A stretch of DNA of 64,000 bases from the NCBI RefSeq assembly GCF_016802725.1, contig NC_052671.1:24987728-25051727 (forward strand). Direction: 5' to 3'. Shown here piece after piece: positions 1 through 11,762 of the stretch; the stretch's first letter is position 1, and each line of letters opens with the position of its first letter. A program made the translations under genes and the position numbers. Source of the stretch: Solenopsis invicta. Lineage: Eukaryota; Arthropoda; Insecta; Hymenoptera; Formicidae. The notes beneath the pieces are model-generated. The model was not told the DNA's origin. It did not search any database and worked only from the letters and a program-made list of their open reading frames with translations.

Positions 1-2105
1 TTAAAGAACTAAAAAATAAATCGCGCGGTGGCAAACAAGGCTCATCCAATTTTTTAAAACTGTCCTCGTACTCGTACGGGAAGACACCTTTTCGCGTTAG
101 TAAATCAAAATTTTCGGTAGATATATTACAATATTTGCGTTGCGTTATACGTAGTTTATCCTTGCTGAGAAATGATGCCAATTTATTCAGACTACTACTT
201 AGAAATTTAAAAGAATCAATAAATCTTATTTTTATGCATGTCTGTGTTTTTTTATCCTCGGTGCTTTTAACATGTTTAGTAAATAAAATATATTTTTCTT
301 TCGTTATAGGCAACAAATTGATATTGCCTTCAAATGCATTAGGTATTTTTTCAATTATAAAATGGGCATCATAACCAGCTAAATTGTGAAAAACTATGGG
401 GATGTAACGCGTATCTTTATAATTTAAATTACAAATTGAATGAGCAGGACCTCGATAATGACCGGTAAGATGGCAATGATCGCATACTCGCTTTTCATCC
501 GGCGTGAACGGTTTCTCGCATATGTGACAACACGTTGCGCTATTATGATTTGCCCAGTCGTGCGTGAGATTCATTGATGTATTAGTTGTTGTAGATGTTA
601 ATAAAATATTATGTACATTGCGTGCTATGTCTTAAAGTTGCTCGACGAACCACGCGATGCAATCTTTACCGCGACTAAACCGATAATACGACAACGTGTT
701 GTCTCATTATCCTACGCTAAATACCTGATGATGTTGATAGTAATATGACGCGACTTTCTTCTCGGGTTCCGTCTTCTGTAGCACACATTCAAGATCGGCG
801 TAAACGATAAAGAGTGCACGCTCCTTGCTGCATGGCTTGTCAAATTCGAGCACTTGTCTTTTTCGCTCGGCAGTCGGATAGCACAGTCGTTCATTTTTCT
901 GCAGTCCACTATGTGTGATTGCAATTTTTTGTTGGAACCAAAGTAGTGCAGACATCTGTAAAATAATTTAAGTATATTTTAAATTTTTTGCCTATTTTTT
1001 CATTTATTCATATACTTACCGATCGCAAAAATATTTTTTATGACCATATTTGTTGAGTTGTGAGCTAACGAGGCGGGACAGATTCTTGATCCATACGAAG
1101 TGGCGCACGTCATTATCTTTTTGCACGTACAACAAATTTAAGTGCTTGTCCATCTTCTTATCAGTAAGTCGAATTGGAAGAATCAAAATATCATATGGTT
1201 TCCTCTCGATGCAATATACGTTGATCGATACGTTGTTTAAGCGTTCAAATTTTTTAATTTGCTTCAGCGTCATCGGAAACTCAATGCCTTCGAAATTTAA
1301 CACTGTTCTATAATGCGGATACGAAGATATTTGATCCACATGATGTTTGGCTGGATACAGAGCGGCAACCACTGACCATGCAAAACACGCATTGTCCATA
1401 GATTTTAAATTGACCACTGCTGTCTTCAATATAATTTCGCGTGGTAACTCAATTTCACATCCCGCGTGCATGGGATTAAGTTTATTAATGTTCACAGTTA
1501 GATTCTGGATTCGCATGAGAGTCTGTCCGCTTTCGCGTTCCTGGAACTCATCGAGCATCGCCAACGTGACATCGATGACCCACTGCTCGTACCACTCACG
1601 CACATTTGACGTTTGGTAAAATTCATTGTTTTTCGTTGCGATATTTTTATTATTGCGTTCACCATGAGTGTTCACAAACTCACCGTTGAACACAGTATTC
1701 ACTTTTACATTATCGTTTTTCTGGATAGCGTCTCGCACATGCTCAATCACTATATCACTGGCGTCCTCCAAGAATTGTCGCGGCTCGATATACTCCATAT
1801 TAATCACCGCGCCGGTCAAAATGCGGCTTTTGAACGCGGCGTTAATCTCACACCATACGAGCGCTTTCTTATCACCGGCACTAGTGCTCGCGTATCCACC
1901 AGCACCAACGTGTATAAAACGTTTCTCTAACTGAGTCTTTGCACCAGCGAATCGCGTGAATCTCGCAACTAGAGATTGTTTATGCCCAATAGCGAGCCGA
2001 AGACGCTTGGCACTACAGCGTTCTTCAAGCTGTTCGAGGCACTCGTCACATCGTTGCAGCCACGCAAAAAACTCCACCAAAGTCGCAACCTGCGAGCATT
2101 GCTCG
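1..2105 (-). pseudogene. Polinton protein-primed DNA polymerase B, N-terminal part
   Basis: Exon 1 (about 2105 to 1020) is open for 354 codons from 2080 and aligns along its length with the polymerase at 46.8-50.5 kb; shared blocks include NACFAWSVVAALYP and GIEFPMTLKQIKKFE. It ends at a Cys-Asp-Arg triplet directly before an intron (1019-956). Exon 2 opens with a C2H2-like module and continues through the CHICEKPF and CDHCHLTG zinc motifs near 480-530. Frameshifts around 700 and further left break the frame. The palm motifs would lie left of the window. Protein-primed family B polymerases replicate linear Polinton DNA from a terminal protein. Confidence 0.75.
956..1019 (-). other. Intron in Polinton polymerase gene (left copy)
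   Basis: On the minus strand the sequence shows GTAAGT at 1019 and a pyrimidine/T-rich tract ending in ACAG at 956, 64 bp in all. Removing it joins the two exons in frame and completes a Cys-x2-Cys...His...Cys zinc module. The large copy has an intron at the same codon. Confidence 0.75.
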
Positions 2106-2144
2106 AGCAGTTCACTTGCTCAATGTTTTCCATTTTTCAGGTTT

Positions 2145-2650
2145 TTATTGGGTGGCCATATACATTGGGCACATGTTGCACGAAATGTTTATAAACGTTG
2201 GTTTTTGGCAGCATTCGCAATACTTGCTAGAGAGCTTAATATAAGGCCCAGTTTGATGGAGTCGAATGACTTGCGCTAATCCAAAGTCCGCGGGATCACC
2301 TTCCATCATGCATGGAGTACATGTTATTTGAGTGTAATCTTTATGGAGAGTAAGCATATAATAAACTGATATCTTGCAAACTTTCGTAGTCGTATGCATG
2401 CATCGAGTTGCATAGCAGATGTTACATCTCTTTCCATGGAATCCTCAAGGTGCTCACTATGATCACTGTTGTAACCGTTATCGTCGGAGAATGTCTTGTC
2501 TTCTTCTTCTTTTTCTTCTTTTTTGTCCAAAAAGTCTTCAAAATTCACTTTTTCGAACGCTTCATTATCATTGTCTACTTGATTTTCGGGATCTATGTTC
2601 CCGATATTCTCGAAAAATACGTCTTTGTCGATATTTGCACGATTTTCCAT
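2145..2650 (-). pseudogene. Acidic protein with four CxxC pairs (Polinton-borne, unknown function)
   Basis: Read leftward from 2650, the N-terminal half is strongly acidic (a run of Glu/Asp/Lys near residues 42-55) with no obvious fold. After a single frameshift near 2420 the second half shows four Cys-x2-Cys pairs (CNIC, CTPC, CECC, CNMC), which suggests two zinc ribbons or a RING-like fold. It lies just upstream of the polymerase on the same strand. No counterpart is visible at the same place (50.5-51.1 kb) in the large Polinton. I do not recognise the family. A DNA-binding or transcriptional role is only a guess from zinc plus acidic composition. Confidence 0.5.
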
Positions 2651-3266
2651 TTCTTTTATTTAAAATTTGCGATTAAAATAGCATATTCTGTTACATGCAA
2701 AACTGTCACATACAGTTGTGCTCTTAAAAGTTTTTATTTTTGACACGAGCGATGCGTTCGCTACAAGAGGCAACTTAAGAATAACTATTATAGGCCAAAA
2801 GGATCTTTTCTTCAACATTACAGGTGACTTTTTTTTAAAGTGACACTCAATTTGAGTACGTTTGTGTGAAATATATCGATTAGTTTGGTTTTCTTACAAA
2901 GAAGGAAACTCGTGATGACCGATGCAGCGGTCTTTTGCCTGGGTCAAATACGAAACTATTGTTCGAAAAGATCAAACTGAAAGGTTTTCCGGTGTATTTA
3001 TGAAAGTGTTAGATGAGATATTGCTTGTAAGGAAAACTAACAAAGCATTTTACGAGTTCAAAATTACCCGTATATGTGCCGCAACATGATGAGCGGCAAC
3101 GATTAAATTCCTGGAAAAAGAAGGGATGTTTTTCCCATCTTAAAATTCCATAAAACCTTATTTCTGAAAACGTTAAAATTTTCGATCAGTCGTATATTAG
3201 TCGCTCGTATGAACGGATCCAGCATGGGAGTATCAGTCACTGAAATAACAAAAAAGAATATAAAAG

Positions 3267-3993
3267 ATGGCGAATTAGTACGTTCCGATCCAGGCCGAAG
3301 CGTGTGAAAAAAAATCGTAAGTATCTATACATACTTTTAAATACATATTTTTATATTTTTTTCTTATTTTTTACAACTCATTTATCCTTATTTTTTTATT
3401 TACAGATCACCTTTGGAACGAAAGTATACGCCTCGCATTTTGGGGAAGAGATTTGCATTGACGCCTACAGCTTATAAATATCTTGACATTGGGATCAGCG
3501 CAGGACCGATTTCCTTTGTCGAATTAATTATCGGGGACAACCGAGGCAACCAAATAATTCTACATTACAAACCGTGAAAGGCATTGCTTCAAAAACGTGC
3601 GGACATCGAGCAACTTGTGCATGCAACTGCTGCGGCATCACTCACCGTATGCAATTTAACTATACAAATTGTAAATATGAGCGATGGAACTATAATAAAG
3701 TTGACGTCGTGTGGTACTTGCATGTACATGAAACCGTCAACTATATTGTTTTTATTGGAAATCGAGCATTGCGTCGAGCATGCATATTATCAATTATATC
3801 AGAATATGCTGTAAACGAAAAATATAAACATTTTGTATCTCTTTTGCGCCGAAATTGTATTAACAATAAGTGCGATGCGGCAAAATTGTTACACGAAATG
3901 TACGATAAAACTTTACTTATAGACTGCGATATAGACTGCGAACTATTAATGAACGCTTTGAACAATATTGTATACCATGCCTCACACGTTTAA
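3267..3993 (+). pseudogene. Spliced Polinton gene of unknown function, left copy
   Basis: Exon 1 (3267-3316) has ATG, but its fourth codon is a stop where the large copy has Tyr. A GTAAGT donor at 3317 and a TTTACAG acceptor ending at 3405 bound an intron of about 89 bp. Exon 2 encodes the same GDNRGNQI and TPT-YK-LDIGI blocks as the gene at 51.1-52.1 kb. It is frameshifted around 3577 and continues open from 3574 to 3993. Function unknown; the same gene ends both Polinton copies beyond the polymerase. Confidence 0.65.
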
Positions 3994-4075
3994 TAAATGC
4001 AAAAATAAAAAGTTTTTAAAAATAATGTTATTTTTAAAAACTGTCTAATATTATTTCTATTATTCACCTTCCCAT

Positions 4076-4660
4076 AATAAATAAGGTGTAAACGTTACGA
4101 AGCGAAAGCGAGAGCGTACGCAAATATCAAATATTTTTGACCCATTTATTTTTTTGTGACACGTTTTAGTCATTAGTAGCGGTCAAGGGTCTCATCTCTT
4201 TCGGAGATAAATACCTGATTATTTGTCTTGCCATTAAATTCCGTTTTCATGTCAAAATCCTTTTTAGTGTTATAATACGCGAGCAAATATGCATGCATAG
4301 CGTATGGAAGTAGTATTATTCGTAGTAAAATTGTGCTATTCATAGTATTCGTAGTAAACTGTCCGCAGCGGGGGGTACAAGCGAAAACATTACTCCGTAC
4401 GGACGCGTAAAGTTTCGTCTGCAACGTGAATACCATTAATTGAAACATATATTAAATCTAAAAATGATTTGCCCTGTCCATCTTTCCTGTTTAGTATATA
4501 TATTAAAAAAAATGCGAGCGAGCGAACAATAGCCGCAACGCGTGCGGCCAAAAACATGCGACTGACGCAATAGCGTGCCGCAACGGGAGGGTGCGAAAAC
4601 ATTACGCAGATAAAGATTCGTCGTCTACAACGTCGGCGACAAGTATACGGGTTTTAAATG
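4076..4660. other. Non-coding stretch with a diverged direct repeat
   Basis: No credible gene is visible. Two related CpG-bearing blocks (about 4380-4430 and 4597-4640) share GCGAAAACATTAC followed by a TTCGTC...CAACGT stretch, so this is probably an old duplicated repeat. Confidence 0.35.
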
Positions 4661-4763
4661 AGGGTTCACAAAATATTTCCTGACAATGGAAGAAGAAAAA
4701 ACGTTTCTTCTTCCTAAAATGCTTTTTAATACAAAAATTTAAACAATATGTAAAAGAGAGATC

Positions 4764-4768
<5 letters not shown>

Positions 4769-4812
<44 letters not shown>
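4769..4812. repeat. (GA)n microsatellite
   Basis: About 22 uninterrupted GA dinucleotides. Further GA-rich, less regular tracts follow at 4872-4900, 5066-5100 and 5284-5320, spacing the AT-rich fold-back repeats. Confidence 0.95.
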
Positions 4813-4814
<2 letters not shown>

Positions 4815-4899
4815 TACGTTTTTCTAAATATTTTTTTAAATATTTTAATACGAAAAAAACCTGAACTATATGGGAAAGAGGGAGAGGGAGAAAGAGAGT

Positions 4900-5280
4900 G
4901 ATACGTTTTATTCCCAAATAATTGCTAAACTAATTTTAATAAATTGATATAAAATTTATATTAAATTGATACTAGATTAATATTAACCTAAGACAAACAT
5001 AATAAAAATTTATATCAATTTATTAAAATTAATTTATCAATTTTTTAAGAAAAATCGCTATAGTAGAGAGGGAGAAGACAGAAGAGAGGGAGAGAAAAAG
5101 AGATACGTTTTATTCCTAAATAATTGTTATTTGCTAAATTACTTTTTAATAAAATTGATATAAAATTTATATTAAGTTTATATTAGGTTAATATCAACCT
5201 AATATAAACATAATAAAAATTTATATCAATTTTATTAAAAATTAGTTTAGCAAATAACATTGATTCGGGAAAAAACGTCA
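4900..5280. repeat. Two adjacent AT-rich fold-back (MITE-like) repeats
   Basis: Two related palindromes lie at about 4920-5040 and 5115-5265. In the second, an arm starting near 5124 (TTGTTATTTGCTAAATTA...) is mirrored by ...TTTAGCAAATAACA near 5262, with its centre around 5193. Each is preceded by the same GA-rich, ATACGTTTTATTCC block, so the unit has been duplicated in tandem. No coding capacity; a MITE dimer is the simplest reading. Confidence 0.65.
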
Positions 5281-5477
5281 TTGGAAAGAGAGAAAGGAAA
5301 AGAGAGAGGGAGAAAGATAGCTAATATACCTGACCCTTGTGACGTCCTTCATACACACATACACGTACATGTACACATATACGCACAAAGCCATAATGGT
5401 CCGGAATCGGCTTATAACAACTACTAATAATAATGATTCTGAAAATATTAGTAATAATGTTTCTATATTTTTACAAG

Positions 5478-5688
5478 GTACAATAATAATACACAATATA
5501 AGGGGAACGTTGATGCGAATGGGGCGATGAATGGTAAAGGTACATACTTTTTTCCCGATGGATCCTCATTGATGTCAACATGGTACCAAAACAAGCCTGT
5601 CTCAAATATTGTTTGCAGAGAGCCGCTTGGATATGAGTGGACAACCACATCAATTTCAGATAGCGTTTGTATAAATACAAAATTATGA
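5478..5688 (+). CDS. Candidate MORN-repeat exon (terminal exon of a host gene)
   Basis: A pyrimidine-rich tract ending in ACAAG at 5477 could be a splice acceptor. The frame starting at 5479 stays open for 69 codons to TGA at 5686-5688 and encodes YKGNVDANGAMNGKGTYFFP, which has the spacing of MORN repeats (Tyr-x-Gly ... Gly-x-Gly-x-Tyr ... Pro-x-Gly). MORN proteins often act in membrane tethering or cilia. No upstream exon was identified, so it could also be a relic of a gene fragment. It is the only non-transposon coding candidate in this region. Confidence 0.4.
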
Positions 5689-5699
5689 AGATATAAGTT

Positions 5700-6610
5700 T
5701 CTTTATATAGATTTGTATTATATTATAGTTTTATTAAAAATATATTTGTCTTTTACAGTATGTTATATTTACAACTGTTAATCAATTTTGGAACGAAATA
5801 AAGGATCTTTAGACAGAAATTTCTCATCTTCAATTTGACGTTAATGAAATAAATATAAATTACAATTATAATCGTGCAATTATATGAAATGTTAATTAAA
5901 AATTTACTTATGATACGTTGTATTAAAATTATTTACAAACTCTAAACACGATTATGTGTTTATTATATTCAATAATAAAGTATACATAATAATGTTATAT
6001 ATCTGGTCAAAAAGATTTTCACAACATCCCATATTTTTGTGAATTTTTCAAATTATTATTCGGCACCAAGAACCGCTAGGACTGACATAGGTCTTCTATA
6101 TTTTTGTGTATTAAATTTAATATATTAAACTTGTGTATATTTAAAAAAAGTATCTTAAATTTTTTCAGATTTTATAAGCATATTTTTTTGGACATTATGG
6201 AATAAAGTATCATAAAATATTGTATTTCAGAATTCACATGTATAAAGCATTCTAAAACAGATGTAAAGTTGTCTATTATAGGATAGGTTTCTAATATGAG
6301 GTAGTACGGTTTCTGCTATATTAATAAGAGCATGTGATTGGTATCATCATAAACTTATTACTCCATGGTTGAAATTTATGTAGTAGAACATTCATTATTA
6401 GATCATGCGCATTGTTAATAAAAAAGAAATGTTTGAAATTGGATGTTGTCAAGTTTTATTAAGGTGAGTCTTTAAACCTTATTTATTATAAACTTTATTA
6501 CTTGCAGAATACGCAAGTAAGACTTAAAAATACTTTTACTTATGTATGAGATATTTCTCATTGAAATACATAATTATATAATACATTTATATCTATGCTT
6601 TATCTCAGTA
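5700..6610. other. AT-rich intergenic DNA
   Basis: Very AT-rich with no open frames of note and no recognised repeat ends. Confidence 0.6.
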
Positions 6611-6623
6611 AGTCAACACATAA

Positions 6624-6905
6624 CTGTTACATAACTGATGGAGCACATGAAAAAAACAATCTTATATATTACTGTTATGTGGATAAGATGTAAATATTAT
6701 ATAAATTTGAGAGCACTCTGAAAAAAACAAAATTACATTTCTTTGTTACATAGCTAAGAGAGCACATAAAAAGAACTATGTTATATGTCACTGTTATGTG
6801 GATGAGACGTAAATATTATATACATTTGAGAGCATTCTAAAAAAATAAAATTATATTTTTTTGTTACGTATATAACTCATAACATAATGAAAAAATATAA
6901 TCTCG
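6624..6905. repeat. 119-bp tandem repeat, about 2.3 copies
   Basis: Copies begin with TGTTAC at 6624, 6743 and 6862. They share the internal blocks CACTGTTATGTGGAT (ATTACTGTTATGTGGAT in copy 1) and ATTTGAGAGCA, with point differences. The third copy is partial. It looks like a short satellite array. Confidence 0.75.
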
Positions 6906-7032
6906 CAAAATATATGTAAACGATGAAAAAATTTTTTGCTTAATTTTTTGTTAAAAGATATGCTTAAGTTAACAAGAGAATGAAACGTCTTTTGTAACTC
7001 TCTGAATGAGTTAATTATATTATAATTATACA

Positions 7033-7047
7033 GCTATATGTTGAGTA
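7033..7047. repeat. Target-site duplication of the first LINE (3' side)
   Basis: GCTATATGTTGAGTA here is repeated exactly at 12289-12303, bracketing the LINE. Confidence 0.85.
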
Positions 7048-7161
7048 GTAGTAGTAGGTACTTTATTCCTTGCGGAGTACATTGCGGACTTCCGCTCCGC
7101 TTTCAACCTTTTTTATTCATTGCTTCTTTTACAACGCACGAGAGAGAGAGAGAAAAATCAC

Positions 7162-10100
7162 TCATCCATCCACATCTCCACACTTATTCTTTGGACCTCC
7201 GTTTCCGCTGCTTTCATCCACCCTTTCCTCTCTTCCTTGCACACTCTCATTCATACCCAGCCACCCTCCTCCCTCCCGCAACTCCACCAGTTTTCTCATC
7301 CAAACTTCTCCCTCCCCCCTCTCACCTAAAACCTCTCCTACCATCTCTTGCCATCCCTTTTCCGTCCCCCAATCCGTGCATTCCTCCCATATATGCTCCC
7401 ACGTTTCCTCTCCCCATCCACATATCCTACACTTTCTTTTCTCTTTCTCTTCCCAGTATCTACCTCCTCTCATACCATCTCCTAACCTAAACCTCGCAAT
7501 CCTTTTCCATCTTTCCTCTTTCCAATCCTTCTTCAAGTACTTCGGCACTCCCTTTCCCTTCACTCTGCTGTACCATCTGTTGAACTTCGAGCTCCTAATT
7601 TTTTCCCACCTTTCCTCTTCCTGCCGCCTCCTCTCTTTTGCCACCACCTCTTCCCCCCTTAACCCTCCCTCTTCTCTCAACTTTTCTATCTCCTTGATAT
7701 TCCAGCTCTTTTCTTCATAAAAACTTCTTCTTTCTTCCTCCCATTTTTCCATCAACTTTCCCTCCTTCGCTCTACCTCTTATCTCCTCCCAACACAACCT
7801 TGCCAACTCCCTCCCTCCTCCTTCTCCCAGTTTCTTTTCATAACTCCATGCCCTCATTCCTGCCCTTCCCCTTAATTTTTCCCTCTGCATCTCCTCCCTT
7901 ACCATGTACCCCGGTGTGTACCTTCCCACCCCTATTACCCAATTCAAGTACCTGTCCTGTATCCTCTCTACCTTTTCCCTTTCTTTCCACCCCCAAATTT
8001 CTGCCCCATAGCTAACCACCGTCCATACCAACCTATCAAATAACCACATTTTTCTAGCCCAGTTCTTTCCAAATTTCCTTTTTCCTATTCCCCATACTTC
8101 TCTCATCATCACCGCTCCTTTTTTGACTCTCTCCTCTATATGTTCTTTCTGTCCCCCATTTGCCATCATCATGTAGCCCAAATATTTATACCTTTTCACT
8201 TCCTCTATTTCATTTCCTTTCCATTTCCATATTATCTTTTTTTGTCTCCCACCCCCTCTTCTACACGTCATCACTTTTGTTTTCTCCACATTTACTTCTA
8301 ATCTTTTCTGTTCTACATATCCTTTTAATGTTTTTATTAACTCTTTTATTCCTATTTCATTCTCTGCCACCACCGCCACATCATCCGCATACGCCAGGGA
8401 ATAAATTTTTCTTCTTTTTACCTTTACTCCCCTCCTTTTTACCTTTACCTACTCCATCTCCCTTTTTCTAACTCCTCATCCAAATCCGTTAGCAATAGTG
8501 TGAACATGCATGGCCTCAACGGACATCCCTGTCTCACTCCTCTACCTGTCCAAAAGTTGTCCCCCTCTCTTTCCCCCACCATTATTCTACTTATTATTTC
8601 CTCCAAAACTTCCTCACACCTCACCACCAGACTCTCTCTCACTCCTTTCCTCCTCATGGTCTGTACCAGTATCTCCCTATCCACCGAGTCAAACGCTGCT
8701 TTCATATCCACGAACATAACTACTATTTTGCCTTCCGCTATTTTCTTATTTATTAAATAATTTAATACGTATATGTGGTCTATCGTTCCTACCCCTCTCT
8801 CCTAAACCCCGTTTGATTCAGTGGTAATATCCCTTTATTTTCCACTTCTTCCCTCAATCTCTCCGCCAAAATCGCCGCGTACACTTTATACGCCGTTTGC
8901 GTAAGCGTAACCCCCCTATAGTCTTCTACCTTTTCCCCCTCCCTCTTTTTCACTATCGGTACCAATATCCCTTCTCTCTTCAATCTTCCGGCCATCCCTC
9001 TCCCTTCCACACTCTATTACATATCTCCCACAGCCATTCCCTTATTTCTTTTCCCCCATATTTCCATACTTCATTCGTAATCCCATCCCCTCCTGCCGCT
9101 TTTCCGTCCCTCAATCTCCTTATCGCCCTACCAATTTCCTCTCTACTAATCTCTTCTTCCTCCTCTGCCCCTCTCCCCATTACCACCCCTCTTATCCTCC
9201 ACTCTATTCCCCCCAGCACCCCTCTAAAGTGTTTTTCCCACTCCCCCATTTCAATCCCTTCCCTGACTCTCTTTCTCTTCCTCCTTCCTTTATTCACTAC
9301 CTTCCACACGTCCTTTTCGGATCTTATTCCTTCTATATCCCTCTCCCATCTTTCCCTCGCCTTTTTCTTCTTCTCCTCACAATGTTCCCTGTACCTCTTT
9401 CTCATTTCTTTATATTTTTTCCCTTTTCCCCCTCTCTTCCTCCACCATTTTAACTCCTCCATAACCTCTCTTTTTCTATCCCTACATTCCTCATCCCACC
9501 ATCCTCTCCGTTCCTTCTTCTCTTCCTTCTCTACTCTCTCTAATGCCACTTCTACTTTTCTCTTCATTTTCCTCCAAACCTCCCCTACCCCCTCACCATC
9601 ACTAACCCTCTTCCCAAGGTATTCCTCGAATTTCTTTTTTCCCTTCTCCGTCCAAACCCCCCTTCTTCCTCTCCCTTTCCTTTTCCCGGTCCTCTCTTCC
9701 CTCCGGCCTCCTTCCTCGACCCATATCGTTATCGGCTGATGATCGGAGTCTACCAATCCTCCACCTTCATCTTTTCCACCTTCTTTCTTGTCTCCTCATT
9801 CCCGATCACATAGTCTATGTATTACGGTCCCTCCCTTCCCTCCTGTACACGTCCATTCCCCCTCCTCATCCCCCTTTACGCTTCCATTCAATATTGACCA
9901 TCCCAATTCTCCTATATAACCACATAGCTTTTTTTCCCTCTCTATTCATCTTTTCATCCTTCGAGCTCCTCTTTCCCTGTTCTGCCTCTCCCTCTTCATC
10001 CTCATCTATTCTTTCCTCCTCTCTCCCCGTCCTAGCATTGAAATCCCCTCCTATTAACACCTTCACCCCTTCCTTTCTGTCCTCCATCCACTCTCTCAGC

Positions 10101-10312
10101 CTTCCCATTTTTTCCTCCAAATCTTTATTTACATATAACCCTATTAGTCTCCACCACTCTCCCCCTAAATTTACTTTTACTGCTTGTAATCCCTCCTCTT
10201 TTCTTTCCTTATCATCCTTTTCTCTCCCTATCCCTTCTCTTATCCCCACAATCATTCCTCCCATTGCCCTCCCTTTCTTACTCTTCCTTGCCGCCTCTTG
10301 CACTTCCCACAC
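7162..10312 (-). pseudogene. LINE ORF2: endonuclease plus reverse transcriptase, frameshifted
   Basis: The N-terminal piece (10312-9866) is an APE-type endonuclease remnant with the GGDFNART motif. The middle piece (9756-8980) ends in the RT-0/RT-1 region (RRLRDGKAAGGDGI). Further pieces carry YRGVTLTQTAYKVYA near 8930, FVDMKAAFDSVDREI (first catalytic Asp) near 8715, RQGCPL near 8530 and YADDVAVV around 8370-8400. The last 405 codons (8379-7162) hold the thumb and a C-terminal CRICGWGEETWEHIWEEC motif. At least four frame breaks (near 9800, 8990, 8780, 8440) inactivate it. Confidence 0.85.
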
Positions 10313-10772
10313 GTATCCTTTTGGCAGCCATTTTCGATCTCTTTCCCATCCCTTCTTCTGTAATCAAGTCTCACTCAGGAACATCACATCCCATTCTTTT
10401 AGTCTCTCCCTGAAATCCTTCTCTTTATTTTCCATGCCTGCCACATTCCAAAAGCCTATTTTATACTTTTTGCCATCTTCTTTTTTCTTATTTCTCCTCT
10501 TTTTCCTATGCTTCTCATTTTCTATATTTCCTTCTATTTCTCCCTCTCCCTCTCCCTCCGTCCACCTCCCTACTAAAAATCCTCTTTCTCTTTTTCCACT
10601 CCTCTACCCTTCTCCATCCCCCCCTTCCATTCTCTTACTTCTTTCCGTGCCATTCCCTCAACTCATCCTTAATCTCATCCCATACGCATAATTTCTCCTC
10701 AATCCATATTTTCATATAACCTACTCTTACTTTCCTACCTTCCCTCCTTATTCTTTCCGCTTCCTTCCTTAT

Positions 10773-11620
10773 CTACCACTCTATCCTTCTCTCCTTTTCT
10801 GTCAGATCATCCACTATCCACTCCCTTCTTTCCCTCAGCTTTGCTTTTCCTTTTATCACTTCAATTTTCTCCCCTACACTCGCTAATCTTACCCATACCA
10901 TTTCCCTTCCTTCCTTATCTTTCTTCCCTATACTCCTTATCCCTTCCACTCTTGCTGTCGCCCCCGTTGCCCCCACTATCTCTTTTCTTAACCCCTCTAT
11001 TCCTTTCTCCTTTGCTTTCACTCCTTTTACTATTATATTTCTCTTCCTTTCTTCCCTTCTCCTCTTTTCCCCCTCTAACTCTATTCTCTTCATCCTTTCT
11101 TCTAATTCCTTCATCTCTCCCTTTCTCCCTCTCTCTCTATATGCTTTACTCCTTCCTCTTCCTTCCTTTCCTCATTCCCTTCCTCTTTCTCTTCCCTCCC
11201 CCTACCTTTCTCTATCTCTTCCACTCTTTTCTCTAAACTGTCTAATCTTTTCCTCATATCTTCCATACATTCCCTCATCTCTGCTTTCCCCTCCTTTACC
11301 TCTCTTAATTCCGCTTTAATATCCTTAAAACCTTCCCTTATTTCCCTTAATATCTCACTCAACCCCCCTTCTTCTTGCTTTTCCAGCTGTTTTTCCGGCG
11401 ATCTCACTACCTTTATACTTTTCTTAAAGATATCTGCCTGTAATGCATCTATCTCCTTCCTTTTCTCTCCTCTCTTAAACGCCTCTATCAGCGATAGACT
11501 ATATGCTCTATCCCTCATCTCCTCTGCTTTGCTCGGTCTCCCCACCCTCCTCTTCTCTTCCCCTGTCCCCTCCTCTACTTCCCTTTCCCTCTCCTTCCTT
11601 TCCTCCTTTCCTTCCTCCAT
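10773..11620 (-). pseudogene. LINE ORF1 (coiled-coil RNA-binding protein), frameshifted
   Basis: The first 169 codons (11620-11111) are dominated by Glu/Lys/Arg with heptad-like leucine spacing, as expected for the coiled coil of LINE ORF1 proteins. A frame change near 11110 leads to a second segment (11114-10773) containing KRNIIVKGV, typical of the RRM that follows. ORF1 proteins coat the element's RNA. The segment is 5' of ORF2 on the same strand. Confidence 0.7.
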
Positions 11621-11679
11621 CTCGTCTTTCCTCTAACCTGTCAACTTCTTATTCAAGAGTTTATTTACTTGCAGTCGGG

Positions 11680-11717
11680 TTGTAAATGAAAGAAAAACAA
11701 AAATTTCTTTTATGTAA

Positions 11718-11762
<45 letters not shown>

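Larger units (their letters stand above)
1..4000. mobile_element. Polinton/Maverick fragment, truncated at both visible sides
   Basis: Three genes here match, in order and orientation, the right end of the large Polinton at 39.4-52.9 kb: the protein-primed polymerase on the minus strand, then the spliced gene of unknown function on the plus strand. The copy runs off the left window edge. No terminal repeat or terminal-repeat gene follows after 3993, so the right end is probably lost. It differs from the large copy by having an extra minus-strand gene at 2145-2650. Reading frames are interrupted at several places. Confidence 0.75.

Noticed and set aside
1..4000. Left fragment and large Polinton as two halves of a single element
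   Set aside because: Both contain the same polymerase exon and the same spliced gene in the same orientation, so they are separate copies.
7038..11236. Long Ser/Pro/Leu-rich plus-strand open frames across 7-11 kb
   Set aside because: They are complements of the purine-rich LINE ORFs on the minus strand; composition alone keeps them open and no domains are visible.
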